DNA from: a virus | Direction: 5' to 3' (one strand) | DNA length: 49,481 bases | IMG/VR virus record: IMGVR_UViG_3300012202_000002 | Span: 1-49,481 of that record | In this document: positions 38,856-45,755 of the stretch, in pieces | Layout: each line of letters begins with the position of its first letter | Numbering within the stretch: the first letter of the stretch is position 1 | The notes under the pieces: model-generated | What the model was told of the DNA's origin: nothing | Databases searched by the model: none | What the model saw: only the letters and a program-made list of their open reading frames with translations | Translations under genes and position numbers: made by a program

Positions 38856-39210
38856 TCAACTTGAATTCGCAGCCACCGAGAAGACTCCGCCAAAGTCCTT
38901 AGCTCAGCACTTGGAGGACATTTGCCGCCGGAAACACGGAGGCAATCCTGAAAGCGAAGAGGCCAATCGCTCGACTGCCAAAGCCCGCGATCGCAAGCGT
39001 GTTCTTGAGGCCATCAGATCCTCCCGGTCCGGCCTCACCTGCCAGGAAATTTCTTTCACCATTCACATGCCCTATACCACTTGTTCGGCTCGCTGCTCTG
39101 AACTGCTTCGCGATACGGTCATTATCCGAAAGCCCCTAGGCAAATCCTATGAGCGCCGCCAAACCACTAACGGCAAGTACGCCGCCGTCCTCATTCTAAA
39201 AACAACTTGA
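38848..39210 (+). CDS. Winged-helix protein
   Basis: 120 residues from GTG 38848 (upstream ATGs at about 38812 are possible). RDRKRVLEAIRSSRSGLTCQEISFTIHMPYTTCSARCSELLRDTVIIRKP and TTNGKYAAVLIL follow the winged-helix pattern of small phage DNA-binding proteins that read GLTxxEI, then a recognition helix, then a wing. It may regulate or organise replication. It is coupled to both neighbours. Confidence 0.7.
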   Translation: MNDQLEFAATEKTPPKSLAQHLEDICRRKHGGNPESEEANRSTAKARDRKRVLEAIRSSRSGLTCQEISFTIHMPYTTCSARCSELLRDTVIIRKPLGKSYERRQTTNGKYAAVLILKTT

Positions 39211-39911
39211 ATAATCAACTGCCAGCGATTCAAGAATCGACGCGAGCCGGTTACATAGCATGGCTCAAAGTTTCAGTGCCGGGCTGGCTCGTACCCGGCA
39301 ACATCGAGGCTTTCACTCACGCGCTGGGCGATTTACCGAAGGAAACCGCAATCGTTGAGATCGGTTCTTTCTGCGGACTCTCGGCCTGTGTGTTGAGTTA
39401 CATCAAAACCAAGCTCGCTCTTCCCCACCCGTTCTACACCTGTGATACCTGGGCCTTTGAGAGCTTGTTGTGGTTAGCCGATGATCAGCCTTTTTTCGAT
39501 TCAACCGTTTTGCGCCACAGTGATTTCAAATCCTATGTGCGCACGAGCTTTCAGCGCAACGTGCTCACCTTTTGTCAACCCGATCCACCGCACAGTTTCG
39601 AACTGGATTCCGATAACTTCTTTCTCCATTGGAGCGCGCAGCGGGAGTTGACCGACGTTTTTGGACAGGTCTCCACGCTCGGCGGCCCCATCGGTTTTTG
39701 CTACATCGACGGAAACCATACCTACCCGTTTGCCAGGCGCGATTTCGAGAATGCTGACCGGCACTTAGCGCCGCGCGGCTACATTCTCTTTGATGATTCG
39801 GGCACCAACGAGTGGCCGGACGTGGCCCGAGTTGCGCGAGAAGTCATCGAGAGCGGGCGCTACGAATTGATCAGTCAGAATCCGCATCACTTGTTTCGAA
39901 AGAAGACTTGA
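39207..39911 (+). CDS. Class I SAM-dependent methyltransferase
   Basis: 234 residues, with a TTG start overlapping the previous stop. AIVEIGSFCGLSACVLSYI (about 49-67) is the SAM-binding first motif, and FCYIDGNHTYPFARRDFENADRHLAPRGYILFDDS (about 170-204) matches the later strands of the Methyltransf_24 type. Such enzymes often modify sugars or small molecules. No DNA-methylase (D/N)PPY motif is present. Its substrate is unknown; a surface glycan is possible. Confidence 0.78.
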   Translation: MNNQLPAIQESTRAGYIAWLKVSVPGWLVPGNIEAFTHALGDLPKETAIVEIGSFCGLSACVLSYIKTKLALPHPFYTCDTWAFESLLWLADDQPFFDSTVLRHSDFKSYVRTSFQRNVLTFCQPDPPHSFELDSDNFFLHWSAQRELTDVFGQVSTLGGPIGFCYIDGNHTYPFARRDFENADRHLAPRGYILFDDSGTNEWPDVARVAREVIESGRYELISQNPHHLFRKKT

Positions 39912-39915
39912 CCGG

Positions 39916-39932
39916 TTGTCAGAATCTGACAA
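39916..39932. promoter_or_regulatory. Perfect 17-bp palindrome TGTCA N5 TGACA
   Basis: TTGTCAGAATCTGACAA is a perfect inverted repeat around one central base, five bases after the methyltransferase stop. It is the mirror arrangement of the TGACA N5 TGTCA sites at 312 and 35345. It heads a 190-bp gap before the replication genes and may control them. Confidence 0.55.
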
Positions 39933-40101
39933 GAACAAAGGTAAGAAGGTTGGTTGGAAAGTGTAGAACGTGTCCGCCGTGTAAACCCATGTGTTTTCTG
40001 GCGGGGATGGGGTTCCTACGTCTACACATAGGCCCCAACCAGCCTGCCCCATCTCCGCCTGAAGACACGCTACGCTCCTAGAGAAACGGAGGTGGATAAA
40101 A

Positions 40102-40428
40102 GTGTCCAAGTCCAAGCCGACTTGCGAGTTGGAAGTCGTTGGTTACTGCCTAAGCCGAGGGCTCATCGAAGAGGACGGCTCTTACATGTGGAATCACTGG
40201 CATGCCAACGGATTTAAGAACGGCAGAATTCCGGTGAAAGATTGGCAAGCACAGATCCGCGCCTGGCAATTAGCCGGTTATTTCCCCAGCCAGAAACCGC
40301 AGCGATTTAACGGTTCAAACGGTCACCACCAAAAGATCAATTGGACCAAGCATAACAAGGTCGCCGAAGCCAGCGAGGCGGCGCTCAAACTCAAACAGAC
40401 CAACTTATGGCCGACGCAGAACTTGTAG
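40102..40428 (+). CDS. Replication initiator-like small protein
   Basis: 108 residues, GTG start behind GGAGGTGG. DGSYMWNHWHANGFKNGRIPVKDWQAQIRAWQLAGYF (about 28-64) is the Trp-rich helical unit seen at the C-terminus of phage replisome organisers (DnaT-like). It overlaps the helicase-loader gene by 22 bases. It probably helps to load host helicase at the phage origin. Confidence 0.7.
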   Translation: MSKSKPTCELEVVGYCLSRGLIEEDGSYMWNHWHANGFKNGRIPVKDWQAQIRAWQLAGYFPSQKPQRFNGSNGHHQKINWTKHNKVAEASEAALKLKQTNLWPTQNL

Positions 40429-41132
40429 GCGACTTGATTGAGAAAGCTGGCTTTAACCCGTTCCCGCGCGGGAAACGGCCCCCAGACGAACAACGCGAAT
40501 GCCGCTGGTGCGGGAAGCCATTGCGCGCTCCCTACCAGTGGGACCCATTTCATTCGAACTGGGTAAATCTGGTAACCTTGCACGTCGAATGCTCTGAGGA
40601 GATGGGAACCAGAGTGCATCAAGGTTTGCCGCTCTTTAAGACCGGAGATGAGTCCGAAGACGAGAAGAAATTCCTGAGCCGGTTTAACGGCTACGACCAG
40701 CGCCTGGTGCCAGAGGAACTCAAAACCATCGATGCCCTTTGGGACCAGGCCCAGAAGAAAAACAAGATCCACCTGGTTATCGCTGGACCGGAAGGCAGCG
40801 CCAAAAGCCGGACTCTGTACGCACTTTGCCAGCAGATTTTTACAGACTCCAGAAAACGGCCGGCAACGTACACGTTCGAGGAACTGGTGCTCGATCCCGA
40901 CCGGCACGTCATGCGCACCATGCAAAGAGACCGGTGGGTACTTTTCGATAACCTGGGCCTGGTCGACACCTCTCCCACGGTCAAAGGACTCATTGACGCG
41001 GCACTCAAATACCGTTTCAACCGGGACAAACCCACCTTCCTTTCTTGCGATGACGACCGGTTTGCCGACAAGGAATGGAACCGTTTCAGCGACACCGCGC
41101 TGATTGTTTTTGTGAAATTCCCCAATGGCTAG
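40407..41132 (+). CDS. DnaC-like helicase loader ATPase
   Basis: 241 residues. A zinc-finger-like CRWCGKPL (32-39) with downstream His and Cys, then Walker A GPEGSAKS (127-134), Walker B VLFDNLG (178-184) and PTFLSCDDDRF as sensor region give the AAA+ fold of DnaC/IstB-type loaders. With the preceding initiator-like protein it should recruit host DnaB. No phage helicase or polymerase is seen. Confidence 0.85.
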   Translation: MADAELVGDLIEKAGFNPFPRGKRPPDEQRECRWCGKPLRAPYQWDPFHSNWVNLVTLHVECSEEMGTRVHQGLPLFKTGDESEDEKKFLSRFNGYDQRLVPEELKTIDALWDQAQKKNKIHLVIAGPEGSAKSRTLYALCQQIFTDSRKRPATYTFEELVLDPDRHVMRTMQRDRWVLFDNLGLVDTSPTVKGLIDAALKYRFNRDKPTFLSCDDDRFADKEWNRFSDTALIVFVKFPNG

Positions 41133-41133
41133 T

Positions 41134-41160
41134 TTGACAATTACTGACAAATCCTATTAA
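41134..41160 (+). promoter_or_regulatory. Candidate promoter/dyad before the small basic-protein genes
   Basis: TTGACA (41134-41139) and TATTAA (41155-41160) are separated by 15 bases, and TGACAAATCCTATTAA (41145-41160) is the best full half-site of the dyad family. It is two bases after the loader stop and should start the packaging operon. Confidence 0.55.
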
Positions 41161-41164
41161 GCTG

Positions 41165-41253
41165 CCGCGCTAGCGGAGTCCGCTCCAGCGCGGGAAACGC
41201 TCTCATACAAAAAACCAGGTCTGGCCCCGAGCCTGGCAAAAACTATTCGGGGC
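41165..41253 (+). terminator. Two competing hairpins and a GC hairpin before 41262
   Basis: CCGCGC/GCGCGG plus AGCGGA/TCCGCT form a strong hairpin at 41165-41193. CCAGGT/GCCTGG (41215-41236) behind A6 is a leftward terminator. It excludes GCCCCGA/TCGGGGC (41224-41253), which is followed by TTT on the plus strand. This looks like an attenuator or bidirectional terminator between the replication and packaging operons. Confidence 0.5.
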
Positions 41254-41261
41254 TTTACCAA

Positions 41262-41450
41262 ATGAAAGCTCACAGAGCCAAATCCAGCCGTGGCGGAGGC
41301 GCAGGGATGAGCCTCACCCACGATGTCACTGGGGCCCCGCACGACGAAAAAGCGATGCGGGGAGCAAACACCAAGACGGATGTCGAGCCGATGTCGACCT
41401 CCGAATTCAAAGGGCACATTTCCAGAGGCCGGAGGCAACTGAATAAATGA
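41262..41450 (+). CDS. Small basic protein, unknown
   Basis: 62 residues, Lys/Arg/Gly-rich (KAHRAKSSRGGGAGMSLTHDVTGAPHDEKAM, FKGHISRGRRQLNK). It heads a cluster of six short genes before the glycosyltransferase and terminase. It overlaps the next gene by ATGA. It could be a DNA-condensing or packaging accessory protein. No family is recognised. Confidence 0.6.
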   Translation: MKAHRAKSSRGGGAGMSLTHDVTGAPHDEKAMRGANTKTDVEPMSTSEFKGHISRGRRQLNK

Positions 41451-41647
41451 GTCATTTTCCGGGACCGGAAGCGCCTTACGGCCCATCTTGTGAAGAGCTT
41501 AACCGGATTACTCCCGATCCGGTCTTGCCGCCTTTCGGAGCGGGTAACGCGCTCTTCACACAAATCACAACGCCAGCGCCGGTACGGGTCGCTTTCGGTG
41601 GGTCCAGCCCTCAGCGATCGATTCGGCGTATCGAAATACGAAAGTAA
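41447..41647 (+). CDS. Small Pro-rich protein, unknown
   Basis: 66 residues, Pro-rich with little predicted helix (FPGPEAPYGPSCEELNRITPDPVLPPFG), ending basic (IRRIEIRK). It is coupled to the previous gene by ATGA. No family is recognised. Confidence 0.55.
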   Translation: MSHFPGPEAPYGPSCEELNRITPDPVLPPFGAGNALFTQITTPAPVRVAFGGSSPQRSIRRIEIRK

Positions 41648-41649
41648 GA

Positions 41650-41757
41650 ATGGCCGAAAAAAAATACAAAGAGGGCCGCAAACGGGAAGAGAAAAAGGAC
41701 AGCCCAGCTGAGCGGATGCGTGAAGCCCGCAAGGAGAAGGCTCGGCGCAAAAAGTAA
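41650..41757 (+). CDS. 35-residue highly charged peptide
   Basis: ATG 41650 follows the previous stop by two bases. MAEKKYKEGRKREEKKDSPA then ERMREAREKEK-like repeats of Lys, Glu and Arg. It fills the gap between two genes in the same operon. It is probably a single charged helix. Confidence 0.5.
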   Translation: MAEKKYKEGRKREEKKDSPAERMREARKEKARRKK

Positions 41758-41769
41758 GGAGGGCCTCCA

Positions 41770-41970
41770 ATGGCCAAATTAACCTCAAAGCAGCGAGCGA
41801 AACTGCCAAAGAGTGCCTTCGCTCTTCCATCCAAGGATGGTTATCCCGTCCAGGATAAAGCCCATGCGCGGAACGCTCTTTCAAGAGTGAGTCAACATGG
41901 GAGTCCATCAGAGAAGAAAAAAGTCCGGGCAGCGGTCCATCGCCGCTATCCGTCAATCGGTAAAAAATAA
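41770..41970 (+). CDS. Conserved small phage protein (SKDGYPVQDKAHARNA type)
   Basis: 66 residues: LTSKQRAKLPKSAFALPSKDGYPVQDKAHARNALSRVSQHGSPSEKKKVRAAVHRRYPSIGKK. I recognise this as a widespread short phage protein (DUF6582-like) with an invariant YPVxDKxHARNALSRVS core. It is basic. The role is unknown, often near structural or packaging genes. Confidence 0.82.
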   Translation: MAKLTSKQRAKLPKSAFALPSKDGYPVQDKAHARNALSRVSQHGSPSEKKKVRAAVHRRYPSIGKK

Positions 41971-42231
41971 ATGAAAGTTAGACTTGCTCAAAAATTAACT
42001 GTCGGAGCGCCGGTCATTTTTCATGACCTCATTGCTCTGATTTACTTTAACGGAACAGTGAGCGCCATCACTCCCAACGTGAGTTTAGTGGTATCAACTC
42101 CTGGCGGAGCTAATTATCCGCCGCCGCCACTCAAACCTGGCGCGGTCGCTAAACCCACCACTCGCACGTTGAGTTTGGACAAGGCGCTCGACGGAGACGT
42201 TGAACTCCCGCTCCTAACCGGGATGTACTAG
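41971..42231 (+). CDS. Small beta-rich protein, unknown
   Basis: 86 residues beginning directly after the previous stop. VRLAQKLTVGAPVIFHDLIALIYFNGTVSAITPNVSLVVSTPGG looks like a small beta barrel; a Pro-rich loop follows. It may be a decoration or adaptor subunit. No family is recognised. Confidence 0.6.
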   Translation: MKVRLAQKLTVGAPVIFHDLIALIYFNGTVSAITPNVSLVVSTPGGANYPPPPLKPGAVAKPTTRTLSLDKALDGDVELPLLTGMY

Positions 42232-42232
42232 A

Positions 42233-42397
42233 ATGCCGCTTACCAAAAAGGGTAAGAAGATCAAGAGCGCAATGCAGAAGGAGTACGGCCAGAAGAAGGG
42301 CGAAAACGTCTTCTACGCCAGCGCCAACAAAGGCACCATCAAAGGAGCTGATCCGAGAATCGATCGACAACGGCAGAAAAGACAAAAGGGAAAGTGA
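42233..42397 (+). CDS. Conserved basic small protein (YGQKKGENVFYAS type)
   Basis: 54 residues. MPLTKKGKKIKSAMQKEYG then QKKGENVFYASANKGTIKGAD matches a short protein found in very many phages, with an invariant KKGExVFYASxNKG core. It is basic and probably binds nucleic acid or the packaging machinery. The stop overlaps the GTG start of the glycosyltransferase. Confidence 0.82.
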   Translation: MPLTKKGKKIKSAMQKEYGQKKGENVFYASANKGTIKGADPRIDRQRQKRQKGK

Positions 42398-43407
42398 AAG
42401 TCGCTATCGCCTTCAGTGATGTGCCCTCGTACATCAACAAAGACAAGGGCATGCCAGGTCATATCGAGCCGGGCCCGCTTAATCAAGCGCAGTTGGCCTG
42501 GCTCTGGTTCGATTGGGTAGCGGAGCTAGGCGGAGTGGAAAATCACGAGCTGGTGGTTTTGGTGCCGGAAGGGCAGGAGTTACCGGAGTCGGTCAAGGCT
42601 TGGAAAAAGGTTTACCGGATCACTGATCGCCACAAGATTTCAACCTGGCCGGAAGGTCCCAACGCGAGTTTCCAGCAGGTTATCTGGTGGATGACTTTGC
42701 GGAAAATCGGCGAACCGGTTTTCTGGATTGAACCAGATGCGATCCCGCTTAAACCCTATTGGATCGATGCTTGGGTAGAGGAATATCGAAGCTGCAATAA
42801 ACCTTTCATGGGCGCACTCCAGGCGGAGATTAAAAACTATTGCCCAGCGCACATGACGGGTAACGCGATCTATCCGGCTCAAGCGGCGACACTCGCGCCG
42901 AAGCTCCTGCAAGCCAAACATTCGGCCTGGGACGTTTGGTCAGCGCCGGAGGTTCTTCCCCAGATGCACGCGACTAAGCTCTTGCAGCACGCCTGGCAGC
43001 ATGGGCCGATTACCACGATGGCGGAGTACCAAAAGGAGATTGATCCCGCAGCCAACATTTTTCACACCGATAAGTTCGGAGCGCTAGTCAAGCTGATGCG
43101 CGACCAGCGCAACGGTACAGTGATGGAACCGGATGCCGGACAAATCATCCGTCGAGTCTTTAACACCGAGGAACTTAAGCCGGGGCCAATCACTCCCCTA
43201 CCAGAAACGCAGAATGTTTCTGTGTTACCGGCTGCTCACACGGTTGAGAGCGTCTTGCAACTGATCAAGGATGTCATCAAAAGCGAAAAAGACCGGATCA
43301 AGCTGATGGAATTTTTGCGCGATGGTCAGTACCTCTTAGTCGAATTCGGACGGGGCCGACAATCGCGGGAACCAAAGCGTCTGGCTCGCAGCCATGGCCG
43401 AGCATGA
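42394..43407 (+). CDS. GT-A-like glycosyltransferase
   Basis: 337 residues, GTG start. VFWIEPDAIPLKPYWIDAWVEEY (Glu113/Asp115 as the D-x-D-like metal site), KPFMGALQ and HMTGNAIYPAQA follow the order of GT-A-fold transferases of this phage type. The C-terminal third is helical. Placed directly before the terminase and overlapping it, it could glycosylate phage DNA or virion proteins. The sugar donor is not indicated. Confidence 0.75.
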   Translation: MKVAIAFSDVPSYINKDKGMPGHIEPGPLNQAQLAWLWFDWVAELGGVENHELVVLVPEGQELPESVKAWKKVYRITDRHKISTWPEGPNASFQQVIWWMTLRKIGEPVFWIEPDAIPLKPYWIDAWVEEYRSCNKPFMGALQAEIKNYCPAHMTGNAIYPAQAATLAPKLLQAKHSAWDVWSAPEVLPQMHATKLLQHAWQHGPITTMAEYQKEIDPAANIFHTDKFGALVKLMRDQRNGTVMEPDAGQIIRRVFNTEELKPGPITPLPETQNVSVLPAAHTVESVLQLIKDVIKSEKDRIKLMEFLRDGQYLLVEFGRGRQSREPKRLARSHGRA

Positions 43408-45130
43408 ATGTTTCAGCGGGCTCAAGTTTCCAGCGCATTGGAGTGAGGCGTACAAGCACTTCTACTGCGCACGCAAAGGGTTGCGGCCAGGTCGCTACTA
43501 TCACCGCAAGCGCATCATAGAGCTTCTTTGGAACCAGCCAGAGGACCTCGTTTGGCATTCCTGGATGGACCGGGCTCTGAGGAGTTTCTGTTCCTACGAT
43601 TGGCTCACCTGGACCGGGCCAGCGGCCAGCGCCAAGAGTTCAAACGCCAGCCTATTCGCGCTGGTTTACTGGTTAGAGAAACCGCACCAGACCAGTGTCA
43701 TCATGGCCAGCACCACGCGCAGCGCGCTAGCCAGACGGCTCTGGTACTACGTCCAGGATTACCATTCGAAGATCGATCCCGATTTCGGTTACGTCGGTGA
43801 ACCGATCTATTCCCAGTACATGATCCGGTGGCGCGAAGGCGACATGAAGAACGGAATTTACGGGCTAGCGATCGAGGACGGCCCAATTGAAGAAGCACTC
43901 CATAACTTAATCGGTTACCACAATGAACGGGTGTTACTCGTCGTCGATGAGGCGCAAGGTACGCGGGAAGCAATTTTTAGAGCCTGCGACAACCTGGCCA
44001 AAAATCCTGAATTCAAATGTCTGCTCTTGGGCAACGCGGAAAGCCGCGAAGATCCTCATGGCCGCTTCAGCGAGCCGATCAATGGCTGGCTTTCGGTTGA
44101 TCCCGATAAGGACGAGGAATGGCAGACTCGTGGTGGCCCGAGTCATGGTCGGGGCCTCTGCGTATTCTTTGATGGGCGCAAGAGTCCGGCGATCGTCGAG
44201 CAAGATGGAGCGGAGAAATACCCCTTCCTCATCAACAAGAACCAGATCGACGCGGCGCTGGATTATTACAAAACTCCTGACGACCCCCGCTTTTGGAGCC
44301 AGTCAATCGGTTTCTGGCCGCCAGTCGGCTTTACCCGAACGGTTCTGGACGAGGTTATTGTCCGCAATAATCACGTGATGGAACCAGCGACCTGGTACAC
44401 CAGTTTCAAAAGCGGGGCAGCGCTCGATCCATCCTACGAGGGGGGAGATCGGAAAATATTTTTACCGTTCCGCTTTGGCCGGATTCCTTTATCGGAAGAA
44501 GGCCAATTTAGCTGGCAAATTGAATTCGGTACCCCGGCTGAACTCAAAATTTCGGTACGCGATCCACTAGAGCTGCATTACCAGATTATGCAGCAATGCG
44601 TTGAGCGCTGCAAAGTGCTCAACATTTCGCCCGACCATTTTGCGCTTGGCTCCAGCGGTGAAGGCGGCGGACTCCTCTCGATCTTTCGGCGCGAATGGGG
44701 CCCGGTAGTCGGAATTGAAGAAGCGGGGCGAGTCAGCGACCGGCCAGTCTCGGCAGCGAACCCAAAACCCTGCAATGAAGAGTATGACCGGGTTGTGTCG
44801 GAGCTGATGTTTGCGGTGCGCGAGTTTGCCGTCAACGACGCTCTGCGCAACATGCCCGAGCAAGCCGTTAAAGAGCTGTGTGTGCGCAAATGGGAGATCG
44901 CCAATAAAAAGATCCGGGTCGAAACCAAGGACGAGCTGAAAGGCCATTACACGAAGAGCCCGGACTACGGCGATGCGGTTGCCTTCTGTGTGGAACTAGC
45001 GCGTCGGCACGGCGCGATTGCCGGTCACATCATGCGCGGAGAAGACCGCAAATGGATGAAGGACGCGCAAGCGGAGTACGACAACGCGATGGTTGACCAG
45101 GATTCTTTCCTCTATGCAACGACTGAATGA
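43394..45130 (+). CDS. terL: Terminase large subunit
   Basis: 578 residues. The ATPase domain has Walker A GPAASAKS (75-82) and Walker B VLLVVDEAQG with D185-E186. The RNase H-like nuclease domain has ALDPSYEGGD (D345) and PDYGDAVAF (D527) as metal-binding Asp residues. It cuts and pumps DNA into the prohead. It overlaps the glycosyltransferase and the next gene. The circular contig would fit headful packaging or cohesive-end circularisation; the sequence does not decide. Confidence 0.93.
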   Translation: MAEHECFSGLKFPAHWSEAYKHFYCARKGLRPGRYYHRKRIIELLWNQPEDLVWHSWMDRALRSFCSYDWLTWTGPAASAKSSNASLFALVYWLEKPHQTSVIMASTTRSALARRLWYYVQDYHSKIDPDFGYVGEPIYSQYMIRWREGDMKNGIYGLAIEDGPIEEALHNLIGYHNERVLLVVDEAQGTREAIFRACDNLAKNPEFKCLLLGNAESREDPHGRFSEPINGWLSVDPDKDEEWQTRGGPSHGRGLCVFFDGRKSPAIVEQDGAEKYPFLINKNQIDAALDYYKTPDDPRFWSQSIGFWPPVGFTRTVLDEVIVRNNHVMEPATWYTSFKSGAALDPSYEGGDRKIFLPFRFGRIPLSEEGQFSWQIEFGTPAELKISVRDPLELHYQIMQQCVERCKVLNISPDHFALGSSGEGGGLLSIFRREWGPVVGIEEAGRVSDRPVSAANPKPCNEEYDRVVSELMFAVREFAVNDALRNMPEQAVKELCVRKWEIANKKIRVETKDELKGHYTKSPDYGDAVAFCVELARRHGAIAGHIMRGEDRKWMKDAQAEYDNAMVDQDSFLYATTE

Positions 45131-45755
45131 CCAGAGCACGGTGCCACCGGACGGCTACCGCTATCTCCAGGCCGAAACGCGGATCACGATTCGCGGCGGC
45201 GACTACTGGGACCTCTTCACTCAAGTCGGTAAGCATCGCAAAGTGAATAACTTGCCGCTCGGGCCATTATGGAAAGAGGAAGTCGAGGATCAACTTTGCC
45301 GAACGTTGCCACCTGGCTTCTGCAAAGAAATCGATCCCAGCCGGAAAGCGATCGGAGTCCTCACCCGGATTCATTGGGAGGATGTCCAACGTGGGATGGG
45401 CGTCATGATCGATTGGGCCTCACAAGGCCGCCCACACGTTGCCCAAGATGTAGCCGAGAGTCGGGCTAGCATTTGCAGTCGCTGCTATTACAACGTCTCC
45501 CTGGCAAGCGGCTGTCACAGTTGCCAAGGAATCGTTAACCTGGTCTACCGGGCAGTCGGCGGCGCTCGCACCAGTCTCGATCCCTTGCTCAAGCAGTGCG
45601 CGGTCTGTAAGTGTTCCAATCAAGCGCAAGTTCATTTTCCGATTGAAGTCCTGGCCGAAAATACACCCGATGAAATGATCCCGCTCTTTCCTGATTTTTG
45701 TTGGAAAAAGCAGGAACTAATCGAACTCAAGAAAGAAGTGGTAGTCCATGGCTAG
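45114..45755 (+). CDS. Zinc-ribbon-like protein between terminase and portal
   Basis: 213 residues from ATG 45114. The N-terminal half is mixed alpha/beta. The C-terminal half has eight Cys in pairs (SICSRCYYN, GCHSCQG, KQCAVCKC, and one near FCW), consistent with two zinc sites. Placement between terminase and portal, with overlaps at both ends, suggests a packaging or portal-assembly accessory. Similar Cys-rich proteins occur at this place in other podoviruses as I recall. Confidence 0.68.
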   Translation: MQRLNDQSTVPPDGYRYLQAETRITIRGGDYWDLFTQVGKHRKVNNLPLGPLWKEEVEDQLCRTLPPGFCKEIDPSRKAIGVLTRIHWEDVQRGMGVMIDWASQGRPHVAQDVAESRASICSRCYYNVSLASGCHSCQGIVNLVYRAVGGARTSLDPLLKQCAVCKCSNQAQVHFPIEVLAENTPDEMIPLFPDFCWKKQELIELKKEVVVHG

